Shown here: positions 38,455 to 52,160 of the stretch, one piece after another | How positions within the stretch are numbered: position 1 is the first letter of the stretch | Layout: each line of letters begins with the position of its first letter | DNA from: Mimachlamys varia | Taxonomy: Eukaryota; Mollusca; Bivalvia; Pectinida; Pectinidae | Direction: 5' to 3' | Assembly (NCBI GenBank): GCA_947623455.1 | Contig: OX392536.1 | Coordinates: forward strand, 33,299,465 to 33,363,464 | DNA length: 64,000 nucleotides | Made by a program: the position numbers and the translations under genes | Notes under the pieces: generated by a model | Database searches by the model: none | What the model was told of the DNA's origin: nothing | Seen by the model: the letters and a program-made list of their open reading frames with translations, nothing else

Positions 38455-40621
38455 AAATACATGTAATTAAGCATTGTTTACGATTATTGGAAGCTTTTAC
38501 TTTGATTAATATTACTGAATCTACAAACTAAAGAATGTGCTATTTAGAATGCCCATATTAAGAACAGTTCATCATTGATATATATATTATATATATTTAC
38601 ATTCCTATATTGCAGTTTTATTTATCTGTGTTATATCAATTAACTTATTCACCCAAGAAGTTTTATGTTTTATAATGAACTATTTCAACCTTTAAATTGG
38701 AGGAGTTTAGATGTATCGTCAGGTTGAATGAATTAAGATATCCTACATAGATTACATTGTTACATGTATAAGACATTTTATATTAAAGTGTTGCTATACA
38801 TAGTGTGATACTTTATGTCATGGTGTTTGTACCAGGGTTATTAAGTGCTGTTAAATTGTTATTGATTGTCATTTTACGGTTAAATTTGTTAATCGGAAGT
38901 CTGGAAATTCCAGTATATTCATATGATTACTCAAAGTTATATCCCTATAACTTTTCTTTACTTAAGTACAGATGTCCCTAACAGAATCAACTTGTTTTGA
39001 TATTTTAAAGTTATTATTGGTTTCAAAAAACAAATATTGAAGGAAAATTGAGTTTCGGAAATCTTTCAAATAATGTCTACAAAGATCAATTTATTAAGTA
39101 AACATTGATTATTTATACTTTGCACGAGATTAAAAATATCTGAACTTTGTATGTTACCTGATTTCATTGATAAAGATTTAGAAGATCTTCTCTTGTGGGT
39201 ACTTTTTTGTTCTTACTCAGATTTACATGTACTTATATTTTTAAACTGTTAAAGGGGATAAATATTTTTTTTTTACAAAAACAAATCTCCACTACATTTA
39301 TGAATATTCTAACCTTCTAAAAATAATATTTCGAGGTGCACAAATTATAATTATGGATACATGATATTAAGCTAGTGGCGTTATTGGCCTGAATTGGCTT
39401 AATGTAAATAGAAAATATTTGGTTTCAGATGTTTTCGCCACCATAAACAAAATCTGACGAAACTGTAGAATTGTGCCTTTGACTTAGCTAATAGCCTCCT
39501 GCATTCATGCAGCTAATCACTGCGGAAGCTAAAGAAAAGACAAACGGTTGACCTCTGAATTTTAGCTTTCATGCATTACTCAAATGTGTGTATACGGATT
39601 TCTGACCATTTCTGTAATAATTAGGCATTTTCGTAACATAATACATCTGTTAACTTTGATTGGAAGTCTTTGGCAGTGTAGCTTTCATTTGTATAATTAG
39701 CCATTTAGTAACGTAATTCAATTGCGATCTTTGACTTTTGACTCATGACCTCTGAAGTTGTCGGTAGGGTAGCTTCCGTTAATACAATTGTACCTTTATT
39801 GTTTTGTTTGTTTTAAAAAAGAATTCATCACCATGGCCTACACCTTTGAATGTTTAAATCTTTTTTCCTTGGCCTTTGACCTTGAGGTTAAGACCATAAT
39901 GACCTAACTGAACTGTAGATGATTAAAATATACTGCAAATTAACGTTTCTTCAAGATATCGTTAACGGTTAAAAGTCACAGGCCGTTTCAGTAATGTAAC
40001 TCACCTATACACATGTATCATTAACCTCTGATCACCCCTTGACCTTAGAGGTGTGTCAGTTGAATACAGTGTAACTTTAACCTACTGTTTCTGAGATACA
40101 TCATTCAGTAATGCATAGAAAAAAAGGGTCATTACTGTGGTAAATATTGGAGGAACATTTTTTTAATGTCATTTCAGGTGGCCCATTGCTTCAAATTGAA
40201 TTTTGAATATGTTTTGCCATTTTTTATTAAACCAGAGTTACGTTTGACTTAAAATTAATTAAATTAATTAATTATTTAAAAGTCATAGAGAACAATTTTA
40301 ATGTTTTTGGAAAATTCACTTTCAGTGTGGACAATGGTCACAATGAAGAGAAATCACGATCTAAACACACGTGGTTTGAAAAAATCTATTAAAGTCCAAG
40401 TTATACAGAAGTAATATCATACTGTAGTGAGCATTTTCATCAGGTAAGTGACAGAATACTTTCAAAATACCTTTGTTCAACCCATGGCCACACTTTTATG
40501 GCACATTCAACGTTATGTACAAAAAACAAACAAGTTTTACTTACTGTGCCATATGTTTTTTACCGCTTTGGAACAGAAATCCCTGGCCCCACTCAACAGA
40601 AACCCCATTTAAGGGGTTTAA

Positions 40622-41010
40622 AGGCTCAATATACGTAATTTTCGGCAAAACCTGAAGCGAAAATCGAGTCAAATAACTTATTATATTTATAGATTTAGTT
40701 AAGATTAACTGATATCAGCAATATTCAAGATGGATTCCTACGCGGTTACCAGGACAGCAGCAGTTGAAACTCGATATTTGTAAACACCCGTCCATTTTGG
40801 ACCGTCTTCTAATATAACTTTGGCTTGTTGTTGAAGTTGGCCACACCTGAATTATTTTCAATTCTTTGGATTTTTCTGCCAAGAGTTTCTTGTTAGTTAC
40901 CGCTCAGGTTATTTCGTTTTAGGCATATTTTTGCATGGTTATTAACTGGATTTGTTGTCAGAATTTTTCATAATCACGAAAAAATTCATGAAGTTACGTA
41001 TATTGGGCCT
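40622..41010. mobile_element. TTAA-flanked MITE
   Basis: Termini AGGCTCAATATACGTAA and TTACGTATATTGGGCCT are inverted with one mismatch, inside TTAA at 40618-40621 and 41011-41014. At 389 bases without coding capacity, it has the same target preference as the 33372-35102 element but different ends. Confidence 0.85.
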
Positions 41011-41014
41011 TTAA

Positions 41015-42282
41015 AAGGGTGGTATCTATTGGTAATTTAAAAGGTGCAGCATGTGTGTGTGTTACATCATCAGCCAGACATGTACAGTGTAGGATCGGTA
41101 CACTCACTACAATTTTGTGTAAGTAATCTTGCAGCTAGGTTTACTTTTATCAAGGTTCTTCTTTACATTTGTGTCTATTGATATTTGCTATCTTGCAATA
41201 CTGGGTAAATCACCAATAGGCAAACATTACTCTTTTGCAACAGCTCTTGTTTCGAATTCCCACTTGTATCTTTATAGTACTCAAAAGTGATTCCCAATTT
41301 TTGCTGAACTGTTATCATGCATAACTATAATAGTTGGACTGGTCAAAATATTATTCGATTTGGAGAGCTTTAAAAGTACGAGTGTACAGTATTGGATAAC
41401 CACTTGATACTGGTAGGTACATGATGTTGGTTAATGGACCAACTTTAAACATAACGAATTCAGCAAAATTGTAAAAACATAAAACTTCTACTCATTTTTG
41501 ATAAATCTTGAAGTATACACACTCAATTCTTAAACTTATTCCGATAAAAAATATTTGACTTCCCACAATGGTATTTTTATTATACCGTTATGGAGTTTTC
41601 AGTACATTGCATCTTTTTTTCTCTACAACCCCGTCTGGTCTAAAAAAAAACCTTTTTTTCCACCCTGATTTATTACAGAACTAAATTCGTATGAAGACGT
41701 TTTTATCCAATTTCTAAAGTCACTTCCAAATTATTGAAAAAAAAAGAATTATAATAAAAAAAAATAAAGTACTTCATCGGTAAAGTATGAGTGACTATAA
41801 CTCATTTTTTCATCGGCGGTATATTTCATTTCAATAAATGTTATTGATAAAGAAATTCAACAGTCGATTGGCTTTATTAGCAGGCAAGTGCCTATATGGA
41901 TTCTCTCCACAGGTGACCGAAAATCACAGTTATTTGATTTAGCTAATCAATTATTAAAGAAAAATAATGTGAAATGAAAAATAATTTTGCATAAACATCA
42001 AACAAAGAATCAATAAAGAAGATAACTAGTAAATGCTAAAGAACACTAGCATAACACATTGTACACATACACAACACAAGTTACGTACATATATACAGAA
42101 CATAACAACATACATTACTCTCTTTTACTTCGATGAACATAGATAATTTACATTGTATATTTATATACTTAATGACAAAACATCCAAAGTACCTGACCAA
42201 AAGTCCACGTGCAAGTTTATATTGAACAGGTCATTTGTCGTCAGTATATTCAGGTTTTCATCTTTTTATTTTTATTCGAATA
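41015..42282. other. No gene seen
   Basis: AT-rich, with several poly-A and poly-T runs between 41600 and 41800. No open frame or RNA feature that I can support. Confidence 0.5.
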
Positions 42283-43440
42283 GCCCACCATCATCAGATG
42301 GTGGGTTATTCAAATAGCCCTGCGTCCGTGGCCGTGGTCCGTCCGTCGTCCGTCCTTCATTAAACAATTTCTGTTATCGCTATTTATTTAGAAGTACTGG
42401 ATTGATCATTCTCAAATTTCTTATGTAAGTTCCCTTTGGTGACTAGATGTGAATGGTCCATTTTCAGACAGATCCGATATACAATATGGTCGACAGACGG
42501 CCATCCTGAATTTTACAGTAATATATTGTTATCGCTTTTTCTTGACGGCCATCTTGAAATTTCCAAGTTAAATTTGTTATCGCTATTTCTTTGGAAGTAC
42601 TTTATGAACCATTTTCAAATTTCATGTTGGTTCTCCTAGGTGCCTAGTAATTGTGCATGTTCTTTTCGGACAGATCTGATCAACAATATGGCTGACAAGC
42701 GGCAATCTTAGATTTGCTAGTAATAGTTTATCACTGTCTTGACCATTACTGGATGGATTATTCCCAAAATTCATCTGTAGGTTTCCATTGGTGCCTAGTT
42801 ACATTTGTAGGCATGGTCCATTTTCGGACAGATCTGAAAAAATATGGCCGACAGACGACCATATTGAATTTGCTAGTATTTGTTTGTTATCACTTATTCT
42901 CAAATGTCATAATAGTAAAGGTGTTTCTTGGTGCTTAGTTGTGCCCTTTCCTTTTTTGGACTGATCAGTAAAACAAAAAGGCTGACAGATTGCCGTCTTT
43001 GATTTTGACATTGAAAATTTATTACTATTTCTCGAGAAATACTGAAGGGATCTTTCTCAAATTTCATAGGTAAAGTATGTTCCTCCATTTTTTAGTAGTG
43101 TCCTTTTGTTTTTCGGACTGATCAGAAAAAACAAAATAGCTAACAGACGGCCATATTCTTTTTTTGACAATGAGAATTTCTTATTTCATATGTAGGTTCT
43201 GCTGGTTCTTAGTTTTTCTATTTGTTTCTGGACTGATAAAAAAAGCTGCAGGCTACCATCTTTCAATTAATATTGCCTTTTCTAAAGATGAATTTGTCTA
43301 ATTTTATAGAATTAAAATTATAATTACATGTAAATGAAAAGAAGGGAAAAGATCCAACAATTTCAGAACAAATAAAGATTTTCTGTGATAGGCACCAAGA
43401 TCCTCTTGGATTTTCATGTAATAAATAAGACATCCTTGAA
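42283..43440 (+). mobile_element. Hairpin-headed repeat with internal tandem units
   Basis: Starts with the hairpin GCCCACCATC-ATCA-GATGGTGGGT, then CGTCCGT repeats. Five or six degenerate units of about 150-190 bases follow, sharing TGTTATCGCTATTTCTT, CATTTTC-GACAGATC and GACGGCCATCTTGAAT. It ends with GAAAAGAAGGGAAAAGA, shared with 35580. No coding capacity. Confidence 0.7.
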
Positions 43441-44160
43441 CAAATGAAGGAAGTGAAAACTTTAATATACCGGGGCCTTATAGACACTCATCCATTCCAC
43501 AAATCCAAATGATTTTTTTTCAAAGTCAACCATCAAAAGTATTTTTAGGATATCACATTCTTCTGTTCATGTATATTGCATAATATCATTTTCATATTGT
43601 TGCCCATATACCGACCTGAAAACAATCCTGTTTGGCCAGAATTAATTTGTTTTACACTGACTTCATAAATTTGCGATTGAACCAGAAACAATTTACAGAC
43701 AATGTTAAGAAGTGAGAGAGAGCGCCAGTTTTCAAGAAAATCGCTGGGTTTATTTCCCTTTGGTGTTTCAAAATCTTTTTTTTTTAATTTTGCAAGACCT
43801 TACCTCAGACTGTTGAAATGAATGAATGAATATCACCTACAGATTGACCATAACATATTGGTTTGCTTATTGATGTTGTGCATTTGGTTTACCGTCTACT
43901 CGTTGTGTTCACAGAATGTCTTACAGCCACACGAAAGCCCATATAGGCTTGATAGTTGATGTTTGAAAGTAAGCTGGTGTACAATGATGCAAGTAGGTAT
44001 ATATTTGTATACGGCAAAAAAACAAAACCACACACATAAAAAAAAAAAACATTATCCAAATCGAATGAAACTGGGCAACATATGAACAAATGATACTTAA
44101 AAGGAGGGTCAGAATCGCTCCGGTGTTTAATCGAGGCTTGTTCTACATGTACATTTGTAT

Positions 44161-47100
44161 TTAAAAAAATATTCCAGCTACTGCCTTGCCGATCCCCAAA
44201 ATACCCCCTCCAACGCTCTTTGCAACGCCCTTGATTCCACCCCATAGACTTGGAAATACTCCTTTGTGTTCTTCCTCATATTCTTTTCGTACTTTTGAGC
44301 GCATATTACATAAGTCGCTCTGATGCTTTCTTTCAACTTCCTCTAGAAGTTTTTTTTCTCTGCATCGACTTTCTGCTTCACTTTGCCTCTCCCGTTCTTC
44401 AGCTTGTCGTAGTAATTCTTTAGATTCCTCTTTTTCCTTTTGTAGTTGTCTCAGTTCTTCCTCTTCATCCCTGCGGATACGTTCTTCCTCTTTCTCCCTG
44501 CGGATACGTTCTTCCTCTTTTATTTTCCTTTCTTCTGCAAGTCTACGCTGGCGTTCTTGATCCTCAGCTTGTTGACGTTTACGTTGTTCTGCCTCTTTTT
44601 CTTGTATCTGTTCCTGCATTTTCAATAAATGTTCCTTTTCCCTGACGACGCGTTCCTTCTCGTCCAGTTCCCACCTGCGTTGCCGTTGCCGTTCCTGATC
44701 TCTCTCTTTTTGTATTTGCTGCTTTGACTGTTGAAGTTCAAGCTCGTATGAACGTAGTTTTCGTTCTTTCTCACGACATTCTTCTAAAATTCTTTGTTTG
44801 TCTTTGTTAGCTTTATCCATTTTCTGCCTGTACTCGTATCCTACCATTTGCTTTATCTGTTCTTTTTCAAATTCTTTTTCTCTATGTTTTTGTTGTTCAA
44901 TTTCCTTCACCCTTCTTCGGTACTGTTTCTCTGCTTCCTCATACATTTCATTGGAATAGCACTTGCCACCGTTACTCTGAGTGATATCATGAATCATTTG
45001 GATCAGTGTCATTGCATCTTTTTCGCGCATAGCTTGGACCTGATTGTTGTCAAACGCAAGATATCTCTGATGACACTTCCTTATGATTTCTTTGAATGCC
45101 GGTGCGGCGTTCTGTACGCAACTTTGAATGGTTTTATTTTGTCTTTCCAAATCATCTCTCCGCGTGAACAACACTATCATGTGATTGAACATTCCTTCAC
45201 CGAAAATTTTAGAAAATTGTTGAACTGTGTCCTGATCATCTTTGGTAAACCGGCCTATAGCGACTACGAGTACGATTGCGTGCGGTCCTGGAGATGTCAT
45301 ACCGATGCATTTAACAATCTCCTTTGTGACAATCTCATTGGTCATACCAGTGTCAAATAGACCTGGCGTATCTACTACCAGAAGTTTCTGCTCAAAACGA
45401 TTGTTGATGCCGGACGAGCATTTTTGGGTGAATGATGACAACGATACGACCGACTGAAACGCATCCTTACCTAAAATGGTGTTTCCTGTTGCACTTTTAC
45501 CAGAACCAGTCTTCCCGATTAAAACTATTCGGATTTCTTTCGCCTGTTCTGAAAATAAACCAGAAAATTATACATCAAACCATTTATACATTAACTGAAT
45601 CGATGTTATCGTTGTGTAAGCCTAAGCAATATCCTCTATATCAATCATTAGACATTCAGCTACCTGTATATCAGTAGAACCTCAAATACATTGAAGAAAC
45701 GGATACACTAAGTAATGGAAAACTTAACTTTCTTCTTCTTGATGTCTCCCTTGACATGGCGTTGCTTTTAGCCTTTAAATAAACATTCACTCTGCGAGGA
45801 AGGCGTATTCGAATCTCAAAACAGTTAGTTACTTTTCCCTGCTTGACGCGCTCATTATTTTGGGAGTGGAACAACTGGTTCACCATTTGTCGGTGCAATG
45901 GGACCCGGTGGGATACTTGTATTTTGATAAAGGCCTTCGGCAATACTTCAAGTATATATGTACTCAAATGAGCTCATTCTTACTTTAGCATCCCGAAGAT
46001 TTATTAGCGCAATCTTAAAATTGCTAAAAGTCGGTTAGAATAATTCTTAACGATAATATACTTTTCTGATACGCACTATTATTAATTATATTACATCTGA
46101 ATCTATAGTAATTAAAAAAAAACAAAAACAAAAACAAAAAAAACCATGAACTCCATGTACAGTATTCTACATCGGGTACAGTGTTTAAACGGAGTAATAG
46201 ATGCCCACTTTTCTGGTATAGACAAACATTTAAATCCGATTACGATTCGATCAAATAAGGTCAGTCAAACCTGTCTATAAAGACCGCTCAAGGGGAGACA
46301 GAAAAACGGTCACTATAGACAGGTTGCCTTTATAGACAGGTCGAGATTTTTGGACCAACCACTTTAATTGAAAATGTCATAAATGACTTGTCATTAAATA
46401 AGGCATTCAGTATAACATTTTCAGAAGTCAAACTTTTTGTTTCGAAATATATTCTTATAATATTATTTTTAGGTTTAAATCTATATTTTTTAATTGGTAT
46501 GATGAATGCCCTATTCAATAATATTCATGATAGTTTTATAACATTTGTGAATTCTTGGTTGAGTTTGTTGTTCCCTTTTTAAAAAAGAACGTCAAGTCGG
46601 AATGATAGCACCAACCAGGTGAATCGGCATTTAAGTTTATAAAAAAACACCTTTGAGTAGGAAACTTTGAAAACATAACACAATGCCTCGTTAATTAGGT
46701 TTGACATTGAAATTGATTGACACCTCGCGCGAGTTACAATGAAGATTTGTTGACACCAGCGAAGGCACAGGTCTAATACTGATAATTGAAATAAACGATG
46801 TTTTCACGGCAATATCATTCATAAATTATTCAATTAAATCTTACATAAGACTTAATCTTCCACGTTTTCTATAAAATAAACAATTTGGGAGTCTCTGTGC
46901 GTCTAGACATCGATAGAGTCGCCAGTGTACTGGGTTGACGGTAATTCTGACGATTACGGCCTAACACACGGGTCGCGAACAGGCCTGCATAAACGTGAAC
47001 ACGAATGATGCAACGCTGTTCAATCGTATCATATGATTACACTCATACTGTAAAGCACTACGCGTTATTCAGGTTAGGAAATAACCTAGATCGTCGCTAT

Positions 47101-50100
47101 CAGTAGCCAATCAAAATACAGGATATTGTCGAAAACTGATGCAGCAATGATGGGCTCACTAGTCCAGTCATTTTAGCAAAAAAACAGGCCTTACCTCAAA
47201 CTAATTGCAAAAGAATTTATTTTTTTGGTTTTTGGAATGGTTATCATTTGTACAATAACAGGAAAAAAGTCTACATCGATCAAAATTTGGGAAATTAATT
47301 TTTTAGCCATTTTTATGGTCCAGAAACAAGAAAAATTACAGTTTTTGAAGTGAAATATTTAGCTATTTTACAATAATTAACATATGAAATTAATTGTATA
47401 GGAGGACCAAATTGAGTAGAGCTCAGAATAACCAAAATGTGTCACCAAAAGCAATCTATCAACGATTAAATCAAGTATCAAAATGGCTATTTTTTTTGTT
47501 TAATTTAACAATATTGACGTTTTTGCTCATTTTGAATGGAAAAGATAAAAATATCTGACTCTAAACAAACTTAATCTACACTTAATTGCTGAAACCAAAA
47601 CATATTAACTAATTTTAATCAATAAGAATTGGTATATTTTTATGTAAACAAATAATATGACACTTCTTAATTGACCAGTTGAACCAATTTGGTGTTATTT
47701 TATGCCTACATGAACAATATCTGTATTTTTTTATATTTTTCCGTTTTTTTTAGGGGTAGAAAAAACTATTTTCCCAAATTTTGATTAATGTAGACTTTTT
47801 TTCTGTTATAATGTATACTAAAACCTGTATAAAAAACCAAAAATAAATTCTTTTGCAATTAGTTTGAGGTAAAATCATAAAATGACTGGACTACACCGGA
47901 AAGTTTTCACTTGTCATAAAATAATAATGTCTTCAGTCAATGTGTTTTACAACTCATATTTTCAACATTTATAGTATTTTCTACTAGTGAATCATGTACG
48001 CAAATACTGGACATTTTTTTTCGGAGCTGTACATGGGCGACGGGTTACCGGAACGGCTGACAGCCAAATGTGAGATCAAAATATGTTCACCGGAAATCGG
48101 TCGTTACAGGAAGCGAACTAGCGACCGTCGTTCCAAAATTACCGGTCATTAGCCACATTAGACTGGTGGTCGTTAAACAGATGATCGTTATATAATGAAA
48201 TCTCACGGGGAATCTGAAAATCGGTCGTTATAGAAAGCGAAATAGCGACGGTCGGTCCAAAATTACCGTTCGTTAGCCACATTAGACAGGTGGACGTTAT
48301 ACAGATGGTCGTTATATAGCGAAATCTCACGGGGAATCTGAAAATCGGTCGTTATAGACAGGCAGTCGTTATACATGTAGACAGGCGGTCGTTAGAGCAG
48401 GTTTGACTGTATTTCATTCTACGTGTTCAGTTGTAAGTAAAAATAACCTGGTCACTCGATTTCGACTGCAAATAATTTCAATTAAATTTCAATAAAACTG
48501 GGCCTATTGTTTGTTCAAAAAGGATAAGCTAATTATTTAATTGCTGCAATGAATCAACAATGGTGTTAAGACGTTGCAAAAAATTCTTTGAGCATGGCGA
48601 TCGCACTTAGCCTTAAAATAGTAAAGAATATTGTGGGGGACCAGACGGCGTCAGTGGTTATGTTCTTATCTCATCTTACCTGTAAAGATTTTAAAACATC
48701 CGTCTGTTTTTGTTTGTTTCCTATTTGAAATACCTTGGTGTATGTGAAATCGTACCTCCAAAAATCATCATCACAGTTACCAAAACATGAATAAAACGGA
48801 ATTAATCAAAACTACTTACCAGATTCTAATCTAAAATTCATCTTTCTTTGGTCCATATCTTGGAATGCAGCGGGCTCATCTGTAGGTTTGCGTCGCTTGT
48901 GGCATGCTCTGCATTTCATACTACCAGCGGTATTTGCCAACGTACAGCTAGTACATATCCAATCTGAATATTTTAAATCTTGGTTATATAATAAAAAAAT
49001 CAATAACATTACTTGCATTATTGTAAGATTTTATTTTAAGTACTTTTCGCACGATGTACATATATTTTTCTTACGGCAACAATAACATATTTTGGAATTT
49101 GTATTTAACATTTGATATCTCAAATATATATATAAAAGATAACAAAGATAACTTTGATATTATTATGAATGCCACAAAAAGAAACGCACTTCGTTGTGTA
49201 GTCTCTTGACTTACCATTTCCATCTGGAGACATCTTCCCAGCAACATCATCGATTTCCGTGACTGTAAAACAACGATCTGATAATCTTAATAATTTCTTT
49301 TATGTATTTACATACATCAACTGATGTTGACTCCAACATCAAAGTACTATCAAATGTTTCCTTAAATATTCATCTGCTTGTTCCCATAGGAGATGATGAA
49401 TTCCAAAAAAAAAGTGAAAACATATGATTTTCTGTATTTATTGTTCCAAGCGAATTAACTATCATGACACGCATCTAAGACCGCGATTTGGTAACAAAGC
49501 GTCCAAGGCCAAAACAAATGATGTATATAATGTTGTAATGGCTCTGTCAAAGATAATAAATAACCCCCCGGAAGATATTAATTCCTGATTACAAGTACAT
49601 CAGATTTGTGCAGAAATATGATGAACTCCAGTATTATTCCGAACATGAAGCTTAAGATTTAATGAAAACAATTACCGAAATCAGAGTCGTTCGACTCCAT
49701 CATGGTTTGGTCGCTGTCTTGGAATGTTGAAGGCTCGATGGTAGCTTTACGACCTTTGCCGCACACCCCGCACTTCCGCCTGCTAGCAGGGTTCAGAAAT
49801 GTACAGACAGAACAGGACCTGTCTGAAAATAATGATAATTAAAAAAAAAATGAAATAAAAAGTTACGAATATTATTCATGTATCTGTATTAGGACACATA
49901 CAATGGACATTACTATCGTTATACGTTTTTCCACAGCAAAATATAATGTTATTTCTGATAGGATATCGAAAAGTGGAAAAAACTCAAAACTTTTAATTAT
50001 GGCAAAGTATGAAAAAAAGGTCTTCAATCGAGAAAACGGAAAAATAACAAGGACACAATACTTGGTATGTTGTATTTCGGAATGGTAAGTGTGTACTGCT

Positions 50101-52140
50101 TCGACAATGACATACCTTAGAAATCTTAAGGGTATATTTAAAGCATTTACACAAGCTTATTAATTACTATTATGATCAATTGTTGGATTGTATCATGGAA
50201 AACCAAGAACCTTGCTTTTGACATGTACATGTACCCTGTATCTTGTTTAAATGTTTGTTAATTCTAGCAAAGCATACGAAAAAAAATGCTTTAGGTAACA
50301 CAATTAGCTCAGGATAACAAAAGTATTATATTTTGTACAAAATAACAATGGCATTATCAATGCGCTAGCGTTAACATTTATTATGAGTATGCATTTATAA
50401 AGATATTTCGATGATTAAAAAACTGTAATTTGATACTATTAAAACACACATTTTTGTACAAAAAACAGTGAAATGGCTGCTTTCAAGACATGTTAAAATG
50501 TTGAGTTTGGGTTTTGTTTTCAGAAATGTACATTGATTGCCTCAAAATTAGCTGAACAACTCATTTTCTTTAGCATTCTTGCTATGCTTAGACGTCTTAA
50601 TAGTATTTAATAAGATAATTTTGATGATTAAAATATCTATCTATATGCTATATTTGTGTGATATAATTTACAACCGGAAGCTGCATTATTAAATCATTTT
50701 TATGGAATTATATCCGATCAAACAAATCCCTCATCGCATGCAATAGACACTTATGAGCAATAACGGCATGATTGTTTTGTGTAACATAATTATGTGATCC
50801 ACATAAGCTTATTGTATTAAAATGTAGCTTCAACTACAAACATTGCTTAATTTGAAACTTGATAAAAAAAACTGATTCTATCTTGCAATTGGTGTATGCA
50901 TTTTGTCATGCTAACACATTCCGTTTAAACATCTAGGTGTGACCTGACTCTCTGAACATTACCACAACCTCGATTTTATGATTTTACAAAATGGTCGCCA
51001 TTTCCTGGCCTCTGATTAGTCGAAATAAGATATCGTTCAATTTTCATTAAAATCGTTATATACACTGTAAGTATATTTCAGTACTGCAAAGCGAACTGAT
51101 GGGTTTAGGGGACCCCAATTACAATCAGTACTTTGTTGTTATTGGAATCAGCAGAAATGTAATATTGCATATTATTACACTTTTGTCTGTGAAATATAGA
51201 AAATTATCAAACTGATAAAACTTATATTTTCACTGCAGTGATGAGCAGTGAAAATATAAGATTTTGCCGTGAAAATATAAGATTTTGTCGTGAAAATATA
51301 AGATTTTGCAGTGAGTTGTTCCCCTTGATCGAATCGAACTTGGCAATGTAGGCTCGGCATTGTTGTCGTCTGCTAGAACTTGTCTAGATATTGGGGAAAG
51401 ATGATCTTGAAGAAATGGCAACATCAGTAGATATTGATGAGATACTGCTTCAGGATTTAATAAGTAATGAATTGGAAGATGAGAATGGTCAAACTTTTCC
51501 GATTAACTTCTGTGTACCCTATCGGTTGTAGGCCAAATTGTGATTTCACCGGATTACCATGTCCAGGCCTAGCTACTTTCCAGTAGGCAAGTAAAGAAAA
51601 CAAAATGATAAAAGTATTTTAAGACCTCTTTAGAAATGTTATGAAAAGAAAATTCAATGTTTTGCCGTTTAATATCCAATGTATTTCACTTGTATGGCAG
51701 ATTTTTTAAAATATTTTCACTCGTGCTCCGCACTCGTGAAAATATAAAAAAAAATCTACCATACTCGTGAAATTTATTGGATATTAAACGGCGAACCATT
51801 GAATATCCTCTATTTTCTTACTTACTGTTTCCATTTAACGGCTCCTCCTCAGCATCATCTATGTCTTCTGAAACTGTTAAATGCATTTGTCGTTAATGTA
51901 ATGCTAGCTAAATGTAAGTGATGTATGTATATCAATCCGTCAATTGAAACATAAACAATGATTTAGAAATTCGAAATCACTAGTGATGATATACGCAGTT
52001 GATATTGTCTGATATGCCAATGGTCAAATGTAATTAACATATATATGAATCAAGTAACAGAACAATATTTTGCTGTTTTCTTACAGTAAAAGATCTACTG
52101 AAATAATTATATCTATACCATCTTCCTTGTCCGAATCCAT
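44161..52140 (-). CDS. Zinc-finger GIMAP: two RanBP2-type fingers + AIG1 GTPase + coiled coil (6 exons, complete)
   Basis: Exons from the start: 52119-52140, 51826-51867, 49676-49822, 49215-49262, 48820-48963 and 44161-45548. All introns are GT-AG, every internal join is phase 1, total 596 residues. Residues 1-21 are acidic ([16 protein letters not shown]). Finger 1 (25-42) is CSVC-x10-CGVC with Asn32 but lacks the usual Trp; finger 2 (87-107), DWICTSC then CRAC, is canonical with Trp88 and Asn97. The AIG1 domain has P-loop GKTGSGKS (146-153), DTPGL (194-198) and TRRD (263-266). A charged Lys/Glu/Arg/Gln coiled coil spans about 320-560. The tail [16 protein letters not shown] looks membrane-active. 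GIMAPs act in immune cell survival and on intracellular membranes; RanBP2 fingers bind ubiquitin or single-stranded RNA. The combination suggests targeting, by inference. An acceptor-like CAG before the start suggests a 5' UTR intron. A candidate AATAAA (reverse) lies at 43749-43754. Confidence 0.92.
47160..47893. mobile_element. Long-armed foldback MITE nested in the composite element
   Basis: Arms of about 130 bases start TAGTCCAGTCATTTTA and include ACCTCAAACTAATTGCAAAA and AAAAAGTCTACAT. They are nearly identical in reverse complement at the right end. The centre is AT-rich. Confidence 0.85.
48097..48350 (+). repeat. 124-base tandem repeat
   Basis: TCGGTCGTTA starts at 48097, 48221 and 48345. 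Units share GTCCAAAATTACCG, TAGCCACATTAGAC and AAATCTCACGGGGAATCTG. It forms the right part of the CAGTCAAACCTG element. Confidence 0.85.
51246..51315 (+). repeat. Short tandem repeat of about 22 bases
   Basis: Three to four copies of GTGAAAATATAAGATTTTG, in a GIMAP gene intron. Confidence 0.85.
51651..51806. mobile_element. Foldback MITE beside GIMAP exon 2
   Basis: ATTCAATG-TTTGCCGTTTAAT and TTTCAC-TG-TATGG are inverted around a centre CACTCGTGCTCCGCACTCGTG. It ends only about 20 bases from the donor site of the 42-base exon at 51826-51867. Confidence 0.8.
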
Positions 52141-52160
52141 CTGTGGCTCAAATCTATTTA

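Larger units (their letters stand above)
36250..40621. other. Downstream of HPDL; no gene seen
   Basis: Presumably begins with the HPDL 3' UTR; a candidate AATAAA polyadenylation signal lies near 37018. The rest is AT-rich, with a duplicated block and a foldback listed separately. Open frames are below 100 codons and unconvincing. Confidence 0.5.
46262..48409. mobile_element. Composite DNA element with CAGTCAAACCTG termini
   Basis: CAGTCAAACCTG at the left and its exact reverse complement at 48398-48409 bound 2.1 kb in the last intron of the GIMAP gene; inverted similarity continues inward (CTATAAAGACCG against CTCTAACGACCG). It contains a nested foldback (47160-47893) and 124-base tandem repeats. 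I cannot see a transposase or a convincing target duplication. Confidence 0.6.

Noticed and set aside
44794..45360. Plus-strand open frame of 188 codons
   Set aside because: It lies opposite the AIG1 and coiled-coil exon and is a shadow of that coding sequence.
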